Notes under the pieces: generated by a model
What the model saw: only the letters and a program-made list of their open reading frames with translations
Told to the model about the DNA's origin: nothing
The model's database searches: none
Source of the DNA: Desulfovirgula sp.
Lineage (GTDB): Bacteria > Bacillota > Desulfotomaculia > Desulfotomaculales > Desulfocucumaceae
Assembly (NCBI GenBank): GCA_020725625.1
Contig: DYET01000034.1
Location: forward strand, 1 to 64,000
DNA length: 64,000 nt
Direction: 5' to 3'
Translations under genes and position numbers: made by a program
In this document: positions 41,596-51,401 of the stretch, piece by piece
Layout of the letters: every line of letters starts with the position of its first letter
How positions within the stretch are numbered: position 1 is the first letter of the stretch

Positions 41596-41871
41596 ATGCT
41601 GTTACCCGAAATAAATATCAACCACGATCTCTGCCGAAGGCCACTGGAGTGCGCCATTTGCCTGAGTGTATGTCCCCAGGCTGTGTTCAAGGCGCTGCCG
41701 GTCAACGTGTACAAGTTCATGGAGACGCCGGAGGATGAATACAGGCTGAGGCCGGTATACAGGGTGGATTGCTCGGGCTGCGGCAAGTGCGTCAGTGATT
41801 GCCCGGCGGGCGCCATTTCAATTGAATTCAGGCAAATCGATCCCGGAAAAGGAGGGCGGTCAAATGGTTAA
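41596..41871 (+). CDS. ferredoxin-like 4Fe-4S protein
   Basis: CAICLSVCP and CSGCGKCVSDCPAGAI; ATG 41596 after ggaggtg. Confidence 0.8.
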   Translation: MLLPEININHDLCRRPLECAICLSVCPQAVFKALPVNVYKFMETPEDEYRLRPVYRVDCSGCGKCVSDCPAGAISIEFRQIDPGKGGRSNG

Positions 41872-42412
41872 AAGCTACCCGGAGTACAGCTACGACCTGG
41901 CGGACGAATTGATTGAAGCCATGGCTCCCTACCGGGCGGACGGAGTGGTGGCCCTTGTCAAGGAGAAATCGTTAGCCGGCCCGGATCCTGAGGTTTTCAG
42001 GGAAGCGGGGGAAAGGGCCGCGTCCGCGGCGGTGGAGGCGGGAAAAACTTACCGGGACAGGACCGGCGAGATGATTGACCTGGTGGCCGCTAAAACCGGG
42101 CTGGCGTTTCCCACGGTTATGCAGCGCTACCTCGAGATATGGCTGTTGTGCACCGGCCTGGCCGAAAAGTGGCAACTGAAGCAGGCCACCCTGAGGGGCA
42201 TCGTCTACGAGGTAGCCCAATGCGCGGTCAGGGAAAGGGCGGGCCAGGAATGGCCTCTTACCGGGACAGCGGCCTGCGGCCGTTATTGCGAAGGGGCGCT
42301 GGAGACCATGGTCGCAAAACTGGGCCTGGATCTCGGGGTCGAGAGGGAGGACCTGGACGGACAGCAGGGCCTGTGCAGGTTTACGATAACCCCGAGGCAG
42401 TGTTCCTTCTGA
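41864..42412 (+). CDS. conserved hypothetical protein
   Basis: ORF overlaps preceding ferredoxin; SYPEYSYDLADELIEAMAPYR...CGRYCEGALETMVAKLG; family not recognised. Confidence 0.7.
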   Translation: MVKSYPEYSYDLADELIEAMAPYRADGVVALVKEKSLAGPDPEVFREAGERAASAAVEAGKTYRDRTGEMIDLVAAKTGLAFPTVMQRYLEIWLLCTGLAEKWQLKQATLRGIVYEVAQCAVRERAGQEWPLTGTAACGRYCEGALETMVAKLGLDLGVEREDLDGQQGLCRFTITPRQCSF

Positions 42413-42496
42413 TCGTGAGGAGATCCATCACCCGGAACGGTGCCGGTCCATGGTGGAGGATCCATCCTTTCTTTTTGATCTGCTTTCCCGGGGGAG

Positions 42497-42781
42497 GTGC
42501 TGGTGCAGGTCAATACCGGCAGCATTACCGGGGACTTCGGGGAGGAGTGGGCGGAAGCGGCCCGGTTTATGGTATCGCGGCGCTGGGTGCATCTGACCGG
42601 TTCTAATGCGCACTATGTAAACCAGTGGCCGCCGGTTCTGAGCGGCGCCCTGGAACTGATTGAAGGTATCGCCGGGCCCGGAGCCGCTCGCTTGATAAGC
42701 AGAGTCTGGCCCCGGGAGATACTACGGGGCAGAGATATCCAAGCCTGGGAGCCGCTGCCCCCGCCCGACAGGCAGCTTTGA
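42497..42781 (+). CDS. hypothetical protein
   Basis: 94-aa ORF after gggggagg; same direction as neighbours. Confidence 0.45.
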   Translation: MLVQVNTGSITGDFGEEWAEAARFMVSRRWVHLTGSNAHYVNQWPPVLSGALELIEGIAGPGAARLISRVWPREILRGRDIQAWEPLPPPDRQL

Positions 42782-42817
42782 GGCAAATTTTAGTTAAAAG
42801 TTAAAGGAGACAGAAAA

Positions 42818-43660
42818 ATGAGCACCCCGGTGATTGATTTTCATATCCATCCCATCTATTACGAGACGTACTCCTCGTCCACTGAGGAATGGATTAGGAA
42901 CATCCAGGGAAAATCACGGACCCAATGGCCGGCCTTTGTGGAGGAGTTTTCCCGGCCGGCCAGCTTCTCCCGTTTCCTGCGGGAAAGCGGCGTCGACTAC
43001 GGGGTAGTCCTGGCCGAACTCAGCCCCATTACCACCGGCATGTGCCCAAATGAGTACGTGGCGGAATTCTGCCGGGGCCAGGAGAACATGATCCCCTTCG
43101 CCAGCGTGAATCCCTACCTGATGACCAACCCCAGAAAGGAACTGGCCCGCCTGGTACGGGACTTCGGGATCAAGGGGCTTAAGCTCTACCCCACCTACAA
43201 TTACTTTTACCCGAACGACCGCATGCTTTACCCGGTGTATGAAAAGGCCGAGGAATTGCAAATCCCGGTCATGGTGCACACCGGATCCTCTGTTTTTAAG
43301 GGTTCCCGGCTCAAGTACGGCGACCCCCTTTATCTGGACGATGTGGCGGTGGACTTTCCGGGCCTTTCCATCCTGCTGGTGCACAGCGGGCGGGGAGTGT
43401 GGTACAGCATGGCGTTTTTCCTGGCCCGCCTCCACCCAAATGTGTACATGGAGGTGGCCGGACTGCCACCACAGAAGCTGTTGGATTATTTCCCGGATCT
43501 GGAGCGCAACGCCGACAAGATTGTCTTCGGTTCGGACTGGCCCGGAGTGACCAGCATCCGGAACAATATCGAAATCATCCGCCGCCTTCCCCTGCAGGAT
43601 ACCACCAAGGAAAAAATACTGGGGGGCAATGCCGCCAGGCTGTTGAAGATAAAAACCTAA
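42818..43660 (+). CDS. amidohydrolase family metal-dependent hydrolase (ACMSD-like TIM barrel)
   Basis: VIDFHIHP, KGLKLYPTYNYFYPNDRMLYPVYEKAEELQIPVMVHTGSS, FGSDWPG. Confidence 0.85.
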   Translation: MSTPVIDFHIHPIYYETYSSSTEEWIRNIQGKSRTQWPAFVEEFSRPASFSRFLRESGVDYGVVLAELSPITTGMCPNEYVAEFCRGQENMIPFASVNPYLMTNPRKELARLVRDFGIKGLKLYPTYNYFYPNDRMLYPVYEKAEELQIPVMVHTGSSVFKGSRLKYGDPLYLDDVAVDFPGLSILLVHSGRGVWYSMAFFLARLHPNVYMEVAGLPPQKLLDYFPDLERNADKIVFGSDWPGVTSIRNNIEIIRRLPLQDTTKEKILGGNAARLLKIKT

Positions 43661-43858
43661 GGCCGGCACAGGTTTTGTGTGCCCGATCCCATCAGTGCAA
43701 AACCCCGCCCCCGGCCCCATATTTTCATTGTCCGTGGTGCCGCTTTAGCGGCATGAAGTCTATGGCGAAATGTGGGGGTGCGGCCAAAAATTAACTTTAT
43801 CGGCTTAACCGAAGCGGGTTAACCTAGATCCAGCATCGGTCTTTAGAGGGCGGGCTGG

Positions 43859-45220
43859 ATGATGGCGACGCGCATCAGGATGACACCAGGGACTTACCGG
43901 AGGCTGACCATTTCTCCGCCCCAGGCACTGGTGGCGGGGTTTGCTTTGATTATCCTGCTGGGTGCGGCGGTTTTAACACATCCCGGATTGACGGCCCCCG
44001 GGAGGCAAACGGACTTTCTCACCGCCCTGTTTACCGCCGCCTCCGCGGTATGCGTAACCGGACTGGTGGTGGTTGATACCGGGACCCACTGGACGCTCCC
44101 GGGCCAGGTCTTCATACTCCTGCTCATCCAGGTGGGAGGCCTGGGGTTTATGACCACGGCCATGATTTTTTTCATTATTATGGGAAAAAAAATCGGCCTT
44201 AAAAACAGGCTGCTGGTCCGGGAATCCCTGAACCAGATCAGCATCCAGGGCGTCGTCGGGCTGATCAGGGCGATCCTGTTTTTTACCCTGGGCGCGGAAT
44301 TGCTGGCCGCAGTTGTCCTGTGGAGCTGGTGGGCCGGCCCGATGGGGCCGGGCCGGGGAGCCTGGTACGGGATATTCCACTCGGTTAGTGCCTTCAACAA
44401 TGCCGGCTTCGATTTGTTCGGGGATTACAGGAGCCTGACGGGGTACGTCTCCGACCCCGTGGTGAACCTGGTGGTAACCACCCTTTTCATCACCGGCGGG
44501 ATCGGCTTTTCAGTGGTCTACGATCTCTGGAAAAACAGGGGGGCTAAAAAGAAGCTGTCCCTGCACACCCGTCTTGTCATAGCCTCCACCCTGATTCTCC
44601 TGGTGCTGGGTTCGGTTCTTTTCGCCTTCCTGGAGTGGGGCGCGACCCTGAAAGGCCTGCCGCTCAAGGACAAGCTGCTGGCCTCGTATTTCCAGGGGGC
44701 GACCCCGCGCACGGCCGGCTTCAATACCGTGGACATCGACGCCCTACGGCCGACCACGCTGTTTCTAATCACGGCCCTGATGTTCATCGGGGCATCGCCG
44801 GGTTCCACCGGGGGAGGCATCAAGACGACCACCTTCAGCCTCCTGCTTCTTGCCGCCGGATCGATCGCGGCCGGCCGGGAGGACATCGAAATATACGGCA
44901 AAAGGATACCTTCCCGCCAGGTATACAAAGCCCTGGCCATCTTCCTGCTGGCCGCCTTCTGGGTGGTCCTGGCGACCATGATTCTTACCGTCACTGAAAA
45001 GGCCGCCTTCCTGAGCCTTTTTTTCGAGACGGTATCGGCCTTCGGTACCGTGGGCCTGTCTATGGGCTGCACGCCGGATTTGAGCGTAGCCGGGAGAGTG
45101 CTGATTATTTTAACCATGTTTCTGGGCAGGATCGGGCCGCTGACGGTGGCCTTCGCCCTGGCCCGGGGCAGGGGGCGGCCGAAAGTCAGGCATCCCGAGG
45201 AAAAAATCATGGTGGGGTAG
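43859..45220 (+). CDS. TrkH/KtrB family potassium uptake membrane subunit
   Basis: FTAASAVCVTGLVVVDTGTHWTLPGQ, FHSVSAFNNAGFDLFGD, GASPGSTGGGIKTTTF, TVSAFGTVGLSMG pore-loop motifs. Confidence 0.93.
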   Translation: MMATRIRMTPGTYRRLTISPPQALVAGFALIILLGAAVLTHPGLTAPGRQTDFLTALFTAASAVCVTGLVVVDTGTHWTLPGQVFILLLIQVGGLGFMTTAMIFFIIMGKKIGLKNRLLVRESLNQISIQGVVGLIRAILFFTLGAELLAAVVLWSWWAGPMGPGRGAWYGIFHSVSAFNNAGFDLFGDYRSLTGYVSDPVVNLVVTTLFITGGIGFSVVYDLWKNRGAKKKLSLHTRLVIASTLILLVLGSVLFAFLEWGATLKGLPLKDKLLASYFQGATPRTAGFNTVDIDALRPTTLFLITALMFIGASPGSTGGGIKTTTFSLLLLAAGSIAAGREDIEIYGKRIPSRQVYKALAIFLLAAFWVVLATMILTVTEKAAFLSLFFETVSAFGTVGLSMGCTPDLSVAGRVLIILTMFLGRIGPLTVAFALARGRGRPKVRHPEEKIMVG

Positions 45221-45227
45221 GCAAGGC

Positions 45228-45878
45228 ATGAAACAGTTCGCGGTTATCGGTCTGGGGCGTTTCGGGTCGAGCCTGGCCAGGACGCTGGCCGGGATGGGCT
45301 ACGAGGTCCTGGCCATCGACAGCGACGAAAACAAGGTGGAGGAACTGGCGGACACGGTCACCCACGCGGTCCAGGCCAACGTGCTGGAGGAGGCGGTGAT
45401 CAGATCCCTGGGCCTGCGCAACTTCGACGTGGTGGTGGTGGCCATCGGCCAGGACATTCAGTCAAACATACTGGTCACCTTGATGCTCAAGGAGACGGGC
45501 GTCAGGAAGGTGGTGGCCAAGGCCTCCAGCCATCTGCACGGCAGGGTGCTGGAAAAAATCGGGGCGGACATCGTGGTTTTCCCGGAAAGGGACATGGGCG
45601 AGCGGGTGGCCCGCTGGCTTGTGTCCAGGAACATTATCGACCAGATCAACCTGTCCCCGGACTACAGCCTGGTGGAACTGACCGCGCCGGACGAACTGGC
45701 TGGGCTCACCCTGGCCGACTCGGACTTAAGGAGCAAGTACGGCATAACGCTGCTGGCCATTCGCCGGGGCGATGATTTCATTATTTCGCCCGAGTCCGGG
45801 CAGAGGATTGAGGGGGGGGACATTCTCATCGGGATCGGGAGAAATGAAAAGATGAAGGCCCTGGAGACCGAGGAATGA
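45228..45878 (+). CDS. TrkA/KtrA potassium uptake regulatory subunit (RCK-N, TrkA-C)
   Basis: KQFAVIGLGRFGSSLARTLAGMGYEVLAIDSDENKVEEL. Confidence 0.93.
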   Translation: MKQFAVIGLGRFGSSLARTLAGMGYEVLAIDSDENKVEELADTVTHAVQANVLEEAVIRSLGLRNFDVVVVAIGQDIQSNILVTLMLKETGVRKVVAKASSHLHGRVLEKIGADIVVFPERDMGERVARWLVSRNIIDQINLSPDYSLVELTAPDELAGLTLADSDLRSKYGITLLAIRRGDDFIISPESGQRIEGGDILIGIGRNEKMKALETEE

Positions 45879-45923
45879 ATACCCGGTAGGGCAGGCGGGA
45901 ATTGTCAACCGCCAAGATCGAAA

Positions 45924-45948
45924 AGGGGCCGGCTTTTCGCCGGCCCCC
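45924..45948 (+). terminator. GC-rich hairpin downstream of trkA
   Basis: ggggccggc-ttttc-gccggcccc; poor T-tract. Confidence 0.4.
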
Positions 45949-45962
45949 GGGTGGTGACGGCC

Positions 45963-46134
45963 TCAGGCCCCGACCTGTTCCTTGGCGGGCGACTGAATAA
46001 GCCTTCCGACGCAGCGGAAGCATTTTTCCAGATGATCCTGGGCAGCGGCTCAGCGGCTTGGTAAAGTAGGAGATGATAATGAGGGCTGCGGCCGAAATAA
46101 CGATGCTGTAAAACAGCGGCTTATTGGTTCGCAT
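45963..46134 (-). pseudogene. possible frameshifted small single-TM protein
   Basis: minus strand MRTNKPLFYSIVISAAALIIISYFTKPLS in one frame, then AAAQDHLEKCFRCVGRLIQSPAKEQVGA* in another. Confidence 0.35.
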
Positions 46135-46274
46135 TTTTAAAAAACCGGCTGCCTGTGGACCCGGGTGTGCCGGGAGGGTGGGGAATCTTTGCGCCAAAAG
46201 GGAAGGCTATTGCAACCCCGGACCCTTTCCCGATTCCGGTTCCCGACCCGGCGGCCTCTGGAGGATGGGCTGAG

Positions 46275-47537
46275 ATGAAAGGTTTTAAAATTCACTATGG
46301 CTGGGCCATCCTGGCTGTTGGTATTCTGGTGGTGGCGGGATCGCTGGGTTTCGGGCGGTTCGGCTACAGCATGATCCTGCCCTCGATGCAGGCCGGACTG
46401 GGGCTGACACATGATGAAACGGGTATCATCGCCTCGGCCAACATGTTCGGGTACGTCCTGGCGGCCCTGGGTGTCGGAATGCTGGCCTCCCGGTACGGCC
46501 CCAGGGTGGTCATTGCCGCGGCCCTGTTCTGGACCGGCCTGACCATGGCCGCCACAGCCCTTGCCGGAGGGGTGGCCTCCCTTGTCCTTCTACGCTTCCT
46601 CACCGGTACCGGCAGCGCCGGCGGGAATATCTCCATAATGGGGCTGGCTTCCAGCTGGTTTTCGGCGAAGCGAAGGGGAATGGCCTGCGGCTTTCTGGTG
46701 GGCGGATCCGGGCTGGCGATTGCGATCACTGGCTGGATCGTCCCGCTCATTAACCGGGCATACCCCGATCAGGGGTGGAGGTACTGCTGGCTGGTACTGG
46801 GGGCACTGATCCTGGCTGTGGGAATACTCTCGGTGTTTTGCATCAGGAACCACCCCCGGGAAAAGGGGCTTGATCCGGTGGGAGGGCCTGATCCGGGGGC
46901 CGAGGGTCAGTCGTCTTCCCCCGATCGCACCCTGGGCGTCCGGGAAATATTTTTTTTCAGGGGTGTCCCGGTGCTGGCCGCGACCTATTTTTGCTTCGGC
47001 TTCTCTTACATAATCTATGCCATGTTTTTCGTCAACTACCTGATGGGTGAAAAGGGCTTCAGCCAGGCGGCGGCGGGAGGCATCTGGAGCCTGGTGGGCT
47101 TTCTTTCGATAGGCAGCGCAGTCATCTGGGGCACCTTGTCGGATGCCGTCGGCCGCCGCCCGGCCATGGTGATTGTCTTCAGCCTGCAGGTAATCAGCTA
47201 CACTCTGCCGGCGGCCACCGCGTCGGCCGCATTTGTGTGGGTTTCGTCGGTCATCTACGGCCTTACCGCCTGGAGCATACCGGGGCTTGTCGCGTCCTAC
47301 TGCGGCGACCTGGTGGGGCCGAAAAACGCGCCGGCCGCACTGGGTCTGGTCACCTTCTTTTTCGGTATCGGCCAGGTTCTGGGGCCCACCTGCGCCGGGT
47401 ACATCAAGGAGTTGAGCCGATCCTTCGGCGGGGCCTTTTACCTGGCGGCACTGCTGGCCCTGACCGGGGCGGCCCTGTCCCTGTGGAGGCGGGGCCGGCC
47501 GGCCGGGGACTGCCGCCGATCCGGGGTCAGATGTTGA
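46275..47537 (+). CDS. MFS transporter (monocarboxylate / oxalate-formate antiporter-like)
   Basis: FKIHYGWAILAVGILVVAGSLGFGRFGYSMILPSM, RFLTGTGSAGGNISIMGLASSWFSAKRRGMACGF. Confidence 0.85.
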   Translation: MKGFKIHYGWAILAVGILVVAGSLGFGRFGYSMILPSMQAGLGLTHDETGIIASANMFGYVLAALGVGMLASRYGPRVVIAAALFWTGLTMAATALAGGVASLVLLRFLTGTGSAGGNISIMGLASSWFSAKRRGMACGFLVGGSGLAIAITGWIVPLINRAYPDQGWRYCWLVLGALILAVGILSVFCIRNHPREKGLDPVGGPDPGAEGQSSSPDRTLGVREIFFFRGVPVLAATYFCFGFSYIIYAMFFVNYLMGEKGFSQAAAGGIWSLVGFLSIGSAVIWGTLSDAVGRRPAMVIVFSLQVISYTLPAATASAAFVWVSSVIYGLTAWSIPGLVASYCGDLVGPKNAPAALGLVTFFFGIGQVLGPTCAGYIKELSRSFGGAFYLAALLALTGAALSLWRRGRPAGDCRRSGVRC

Positions 47538-47572
47538 CGGGGATCCGGGCATGGCCTATGATTAAGACATAA

Positions 47573-47893
47573 ATGGGGGTAAGCGACCTGTCAAGGTCCC
47601 TGGGCATCTCAAAGAGCACGGTTTACGGCATTGTCCAGGCGCTGACGGAACTGGGGGTAATCCTCCAGGAACCGCAGTCGAAGAAATTCAGGCTGGGGCC
47701 AACCCTTATCCACCTGGGAAACGCCATTTGCGTGCCCGTCCTTGATCCCTGAGGGCGGCCTATGGCCGCCGTGTGGATGGTCGGCTTCAGCCACTCGTTC
47801 AGCGGGGAGAAGATGGACCGGGCGGTGGCGGCTACTGTGCAGGCGGCCGCCAGGATCTGCGAGATGCTGGGGGTAAAAGGTGCAGGGAAATGA
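47573..47893 (+). pseudogene. internally deleted IclR-type regulator remnant
   Basis: MGVSDLSRSLGISKSTVYGIVQALTELGVILQEPQSKKFRLGPTLIHLGNAI (to stop 47750-47752), then MAAVWMVGFSHSF...MDRAVAATVQAAARICEMLGVKGAGK*; effector domain between them missing. Confidence 0.7.
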
Positions 47894-48645
47894 AGCTGAT
47901 GGATGCATTCCAAGTCCGCGGGGGCGACCTGGTGGCGCTGGTGGGGGCGGGCGGCAAGTCCTCGGCTATGTCCGTCCTGGGAGAAGAGGCGGTTAAAATC
48001 GGCTTCCGGGTGGTTTTGACGACCACCACCAAGATTTATTTGCCCCCGGTAAAAGCCGGGCGGCCGGTGTTGATGGGCGGCGGCCGGGAAATTGTGGACA
48101 GGGTCCGGCTGGCGCTGAGGGACTGGCCCCTGGTGGTGGCAGGGGCCGGCGCCGGCGAGGGGAACAAGCTCCTGGGGATGAACAGGGAGATGCCGGAGCT
48201 GTTCCTCGGGGCGGGTGCCGACCTGGTGCTGGTGGAGGCCGATGGGGCGGCCGGCAGGCCCTTCAAGGCGCCGCGGGAGGGGGAGCCGGTGATTCCCCGG
48301 GGGGCCACCGCGGTGGTACCGGTAGTGGGCATTGATTGCCTGGGGCTGCCGCTGTCTGCGGATCACGTGCACCGTCCGGAAATGGTGACCCTTCTGGCGG
48401 GAATTAAGCCCGGTCAGACGGTGACTCCAGCAACCGTGGCCCGGGTTCTTTTCCATCCCGGGGGCTACCGGAAGGAGGTTCCACCGGGCAGCCGCTGGAT
48501 ACCGTTTATTAACAAGGTGCTAACTCCGGCTGACCTGGCGCGGGCCCGGGAACTGGCAGACCTGCTGGGCCGGGGCGGGGCAAAAAGGGTGGTCATCGGG
48601 TCAACCCTGGCCGAAGACCCGGCAAGTGAGGTGGCTGTGTTTTGA
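47890..48645 (+). CDS. yqeC: YqeC-type putative selenium-dependent hydroxylase accessory protein
   Basis: DLVALVGAGGKSSAM, VVLTTTTKIYLPP, DLVLVEADGAAGRPFKAPREGEPVIP. Confidence 0.88.
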   Translation: MKLMDAFQVRGGDLVALVGAGGKSSAMSVLGEEAVKIGFRVVLTTTTKIYLPPVKAGRPVLMGGGREIVDRVRLALRDWPLVVAGAGAGEGNKLLGMNREMPELFLGAGADLVLVEADGAAGRPFKAPREGEPVIPRGATAVVPVVGIDCLGLPLSADHVHRPEMVTLLAGIKPGQTVTPATVARVLFHPGGYRKEVPPGSRWIPFINKVLTPADLARARELADLLGRGGAKRVVIGSTLAEDPASEVAVF

Positions 48646-49244
48646 TCGCGGCTGTGGTTCTCGCCGCCGGGACTTCTTCCCGTCTGGGCACGCCAAAACA
48701 GTTGCTGCCTTACCGGGGGCGGACTGTCCTGGCGGCGGTGGTGGAAACTGTTTTGCGGTCACCGGTGGATCAGGCGGTGGTGGTCCTGGGGTACAGGGCG
48801 GATGAAATAGCCGGGTGTCTAGCGGGGCTTCCGGTGAAAGTGGAGGTCAACAGCCGTTACGCACTGGGCCAGGCCACCTCCCTCAAGGCCGGCCTGGCGG
48901 CCCTGGAGGGGGAGGTCCGGGCGGTTCTCTTTATGCTGGGGGACCAGCCGGCCGTAAGCCCGGTGACAGTGAGGCTGCTGGTGGAAACCCACGGGATTAC
49001 TGGAGGCATTGTGGCGCCCTTTTTCCAGGGAAAAAGGGGCAACCCGGTCCTGTTCGACCGGCTGTTTTTTTCGGCCATCCAGTCCCTGGAGGGCGATGTG
49101 GGGGCCCGGGAAGTCATCCGGAGGCATCCCGAAAGCCTGCACAGGGTGGACGTGCCCGACCCGGGAGTGATCGCCGACATCGACACCTGGGAGGACTACC
49201 GCCGGCTCCTGGACATGGCGGGGGAGCGAGGGGTGAAATTGTAG
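48642..49244 (+). CDS. molybdenum cofactor cytidylyltransferase-like NTP transferase (MocA family)
   Basis: IAAVVLAAGTSSRLGTPKQLLPYRGRTVL, FMLGDQPAVSPVTVRLLVE, GNPVLFDRLFF; overlaps the upstream yqeC stop. Confidence 0.85.
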   Translation: MIAAVVLAAGTSSRLGTPKQLLPYRGRTVLAAVVETVLRSPVDQAVVVLGYRADEIAGCLAGLPVKVEVNSRYALGQATSLKAGLAALEGEVRAVLFMLGDQPAVSPVTVRLLVETHGITGGIVAPFFQGKRGNPVLFDRLFFSAIQSLEGDVGAREVIRRHPESLHRVDVPDPGVIADIDTWEDYRRLLDMAGERGVKL

Positions 49245-49479
49245 ATCCGGAAGAAATCGCGGGGCAACACCGAAACCGGAACACCTTTGCATCTGGGAGT
49301 GCGGCCGGGACTACCTGCATAAAGGTGATGCCGCCGCAAGGATTGCCGGGGCGTTCGGCCGGGCCGGGGATAAAACTGACCGACCCCATACCCCCATCTC
49401 GCCCGGCGAAGTGGTTGATACCATTGAGAAGATAATATATTATTAACTTGTCTGACAAAAAAATAACCGGGCTGAAAAA

Positions 49480-50055
49480 ATGCCCAAATGCACCGGGGAG
49501 TGGTTTTTTGTGGCTATCTATGAGTTTGAGGGAAAGCGCCCGTCCATCGGCAGGGGCTGCTATATCCACCCCGAGGCCACCATCATCGGGGACGTGGTCA
49601 TGGGTGAGGGCTGCTATGTGGGGGCCGGGGCCCGCATCAGGGGGGACTGGGGGGCCATAACAATCGGTCCGGGTTCCAACATCCAGGAAAACTGCGTGAT
49701 CCATGTCTATCCCGGCGAGACGGCCCGGCTCGGCCCCAGGAGCCACATCGGCCACGGGGCCATACTGCACACCCCCAGGCTGGGTGAACACGTCCTGGTG
49801 GGAATGGGGGCCATCATCATGGACTGGACCGAGATCGGCGACGGCTGCTGCATAGGGGCCGGTGCGCTGGTCACCGAAAAAACAGTCATCCCACCGTATA
49901 AGCTGGCCCTGGGAGTGCCCGCCCAGGTCGTGGCGGACATCACGGACAAAATGAGGATGCTGCTTGATGAGGCCACGGGCTTCTACCTGGCCCTGCCGCC
50001 CCGCTGCCTGAATGGAATGAGGGAAATAAAGCTGGAAGAAGTTCTTGAAAAATAA
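49480..50055 (+). CDS. gamma-carbonic anhydrase / PaaY-like hexapeptide-repeat protein
   Basis: YIHPEATIIGDVVMGEGCYVGAGARIRGDWGAITIGPGSNIQENCVIHVYPGE, HIGHGAILHTPRLGEHVLVGMGAIIMD. Confidence 0.88.
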   Translation: MPKCTGEWFFVAIYEFEGKRPSIGRGCYIHPEATIIGDVVMGEGCYVGAGARIRGDWGAITIGPGSNIQENCVIHVYPGETARLGPRSHIGHGAILHTPRLGEHVLVGMGAIIMDWTEIGDGCCIGAGALVTEKTVIPPYKLALGVPAQVVADITDKMRMLLDEATGFYLALPPRCLNGMREIKLEEVLEK

Positions 50056-50269
50056 AATGAAAATTTGAACCGGCAATGACGGGATTTACCCGAAACGGGG
50101 TTTCTATCTCCCGTCTCCTGACCGGTAAAGTTTTCAGGCTGAATATTATTCATTCCGCCGGTGATCAAGCCGGCGGATTTTTTTTGTCCGGAACCTTGGG
50201 ATTAGCATGATAGGATTAACACCTTCTTCGTTTCTTCATACAGGCGGCGGGCTGAACGGCAGCAGCTTT

Positions 50270-50719
50270 CTACTGAATTGGAATCCGGCGGCCCCAATTT
50301 TCCCCGGGGTCGCTCTTGACCATCCTTATTTCCAGCACTCCGTTTTTATATGTTGCCTGGGCCTGATCGGGCTTAACCCTGGCCGGAAGCTGGATGACCC
50401 GGGTAAAGGTGCCGTAATAGCGCTCGTTGTAGACCGAGTGCTCCTCCTTGAAGTCCTGGGACCGCTTGATTTCGCCCCGTATGGTAAGCTTGTCGCTGTC
50501 TATCCTGAGGTCAATGTCGTCTTTGGCCTGTATGCCAGGCAATTCCGCGGTGGCGACGACCTCGTTTTCGGTCTGGTAAACATCAATCCTGGGGCCGAAT
50601 CCCGTTACCCCCGCGATGTCTTGCCTGGCGACCCTTCCCCAGAGGTGGTCAAGGTAGCGGTCAATCTGGTGGCGCATCTGGCTGAGATCGTGGAAAGGAT
50701 CCCATCTGGTGATTCCCAA
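50270..50719 (-). CDS. Hsp20/alpha-crystallin small heat shock protein
   Basis: PRIDVYQTENEVVATAELPGIQAKDDIDLRIDSDKLTIRGEIKRSQDFKEE...IQLPARVKPDQAQATYKNGVLEIRM. Confidence 0.93.
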   Translation of the reverse strand: MGITRWDPFHDLSQMRHQIDRYLDHLWGRVARQDIAGVTGFGPRIDVYQTENEVVATAELPGIQAKDDIDLRIDSDKLTIRGEIKRSQDFKEEHSVYNERYYGTFTRVIQLPARVKPDQAQATYKNGVLEIRMVKSDPGENWGRRIPIQ

Positions 50720-50865
50720 CGTTTCATTCCCCCTGTCAGGTTTTTTTATATTGTGCTCAATAACAGGGAAAATATTCTCCTTGAGAGACAGAACCTAGAC
50801 TCCCATGCCTCAAGAATGCGGAACCACGAACAATACTCGCCGGTGTCAGGTCCCGGGGGCGTTCG

Positions 50866-51264
50866 ATGCTCACGGAAGACGAGGCCAAGGAGGTTTTATC
50901 CCGGGCAGGCGTGCCGGTAACTCCCTGCCAGGTGGTCTTCAGTGCCCGGGAAGCGGCCCGGGCGGCCCGGGAAATCGGTTTTCCGGTGGTCCTGAAGGTC
51001 CGATCTGCCGTTATTACCCACAAGACCGATGTCGGGGGGGGGGTATATTTAAACCTTAAAAGCATCACCCAGGTTCGCCGGGCCTTTTATGATCTGATGA
51101 AAAAGGTAAGGCACCGTGACCTCCGGGCGGGGGCCGCCGTACAGCCCATGGCCCCTTCCGGAATTGAGGTGATTACCGGCATGACCGGAGATCCCCAGTT
51201 CGGTCCGGTCCGCGGTGCTGCCAAAGCGGGTGGAGCGGTTCGGCTTCCCCGATTTGCTTTATAA
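50866..51264 (+). pseudogene. truncated ATP-grasp domain of NDP-forming acyl-CoA synthetase
   Basis: MLTEDEAKEVLSRAGVPVTPCQVVFSAREAARAAREIGFPVVLKVRSAVITHKTDVGGGVYLNL...TGMTGDPQFGPV then terminates abruptly; about half of the domain missing. Confidence 0.7.
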
Positions 51265-51401
51265 GTAATTTATATAGTATGAGAAATAAAAAGGATTTCC
51301 CGGGGGCACTGTCATAATAACACTTATCACGGAACTACAAAATCACTTGCTGGTACCGCTATACGGCATGGGCTGGTAAATAGAAAGGCAGAGGTTTAAA
51401 T

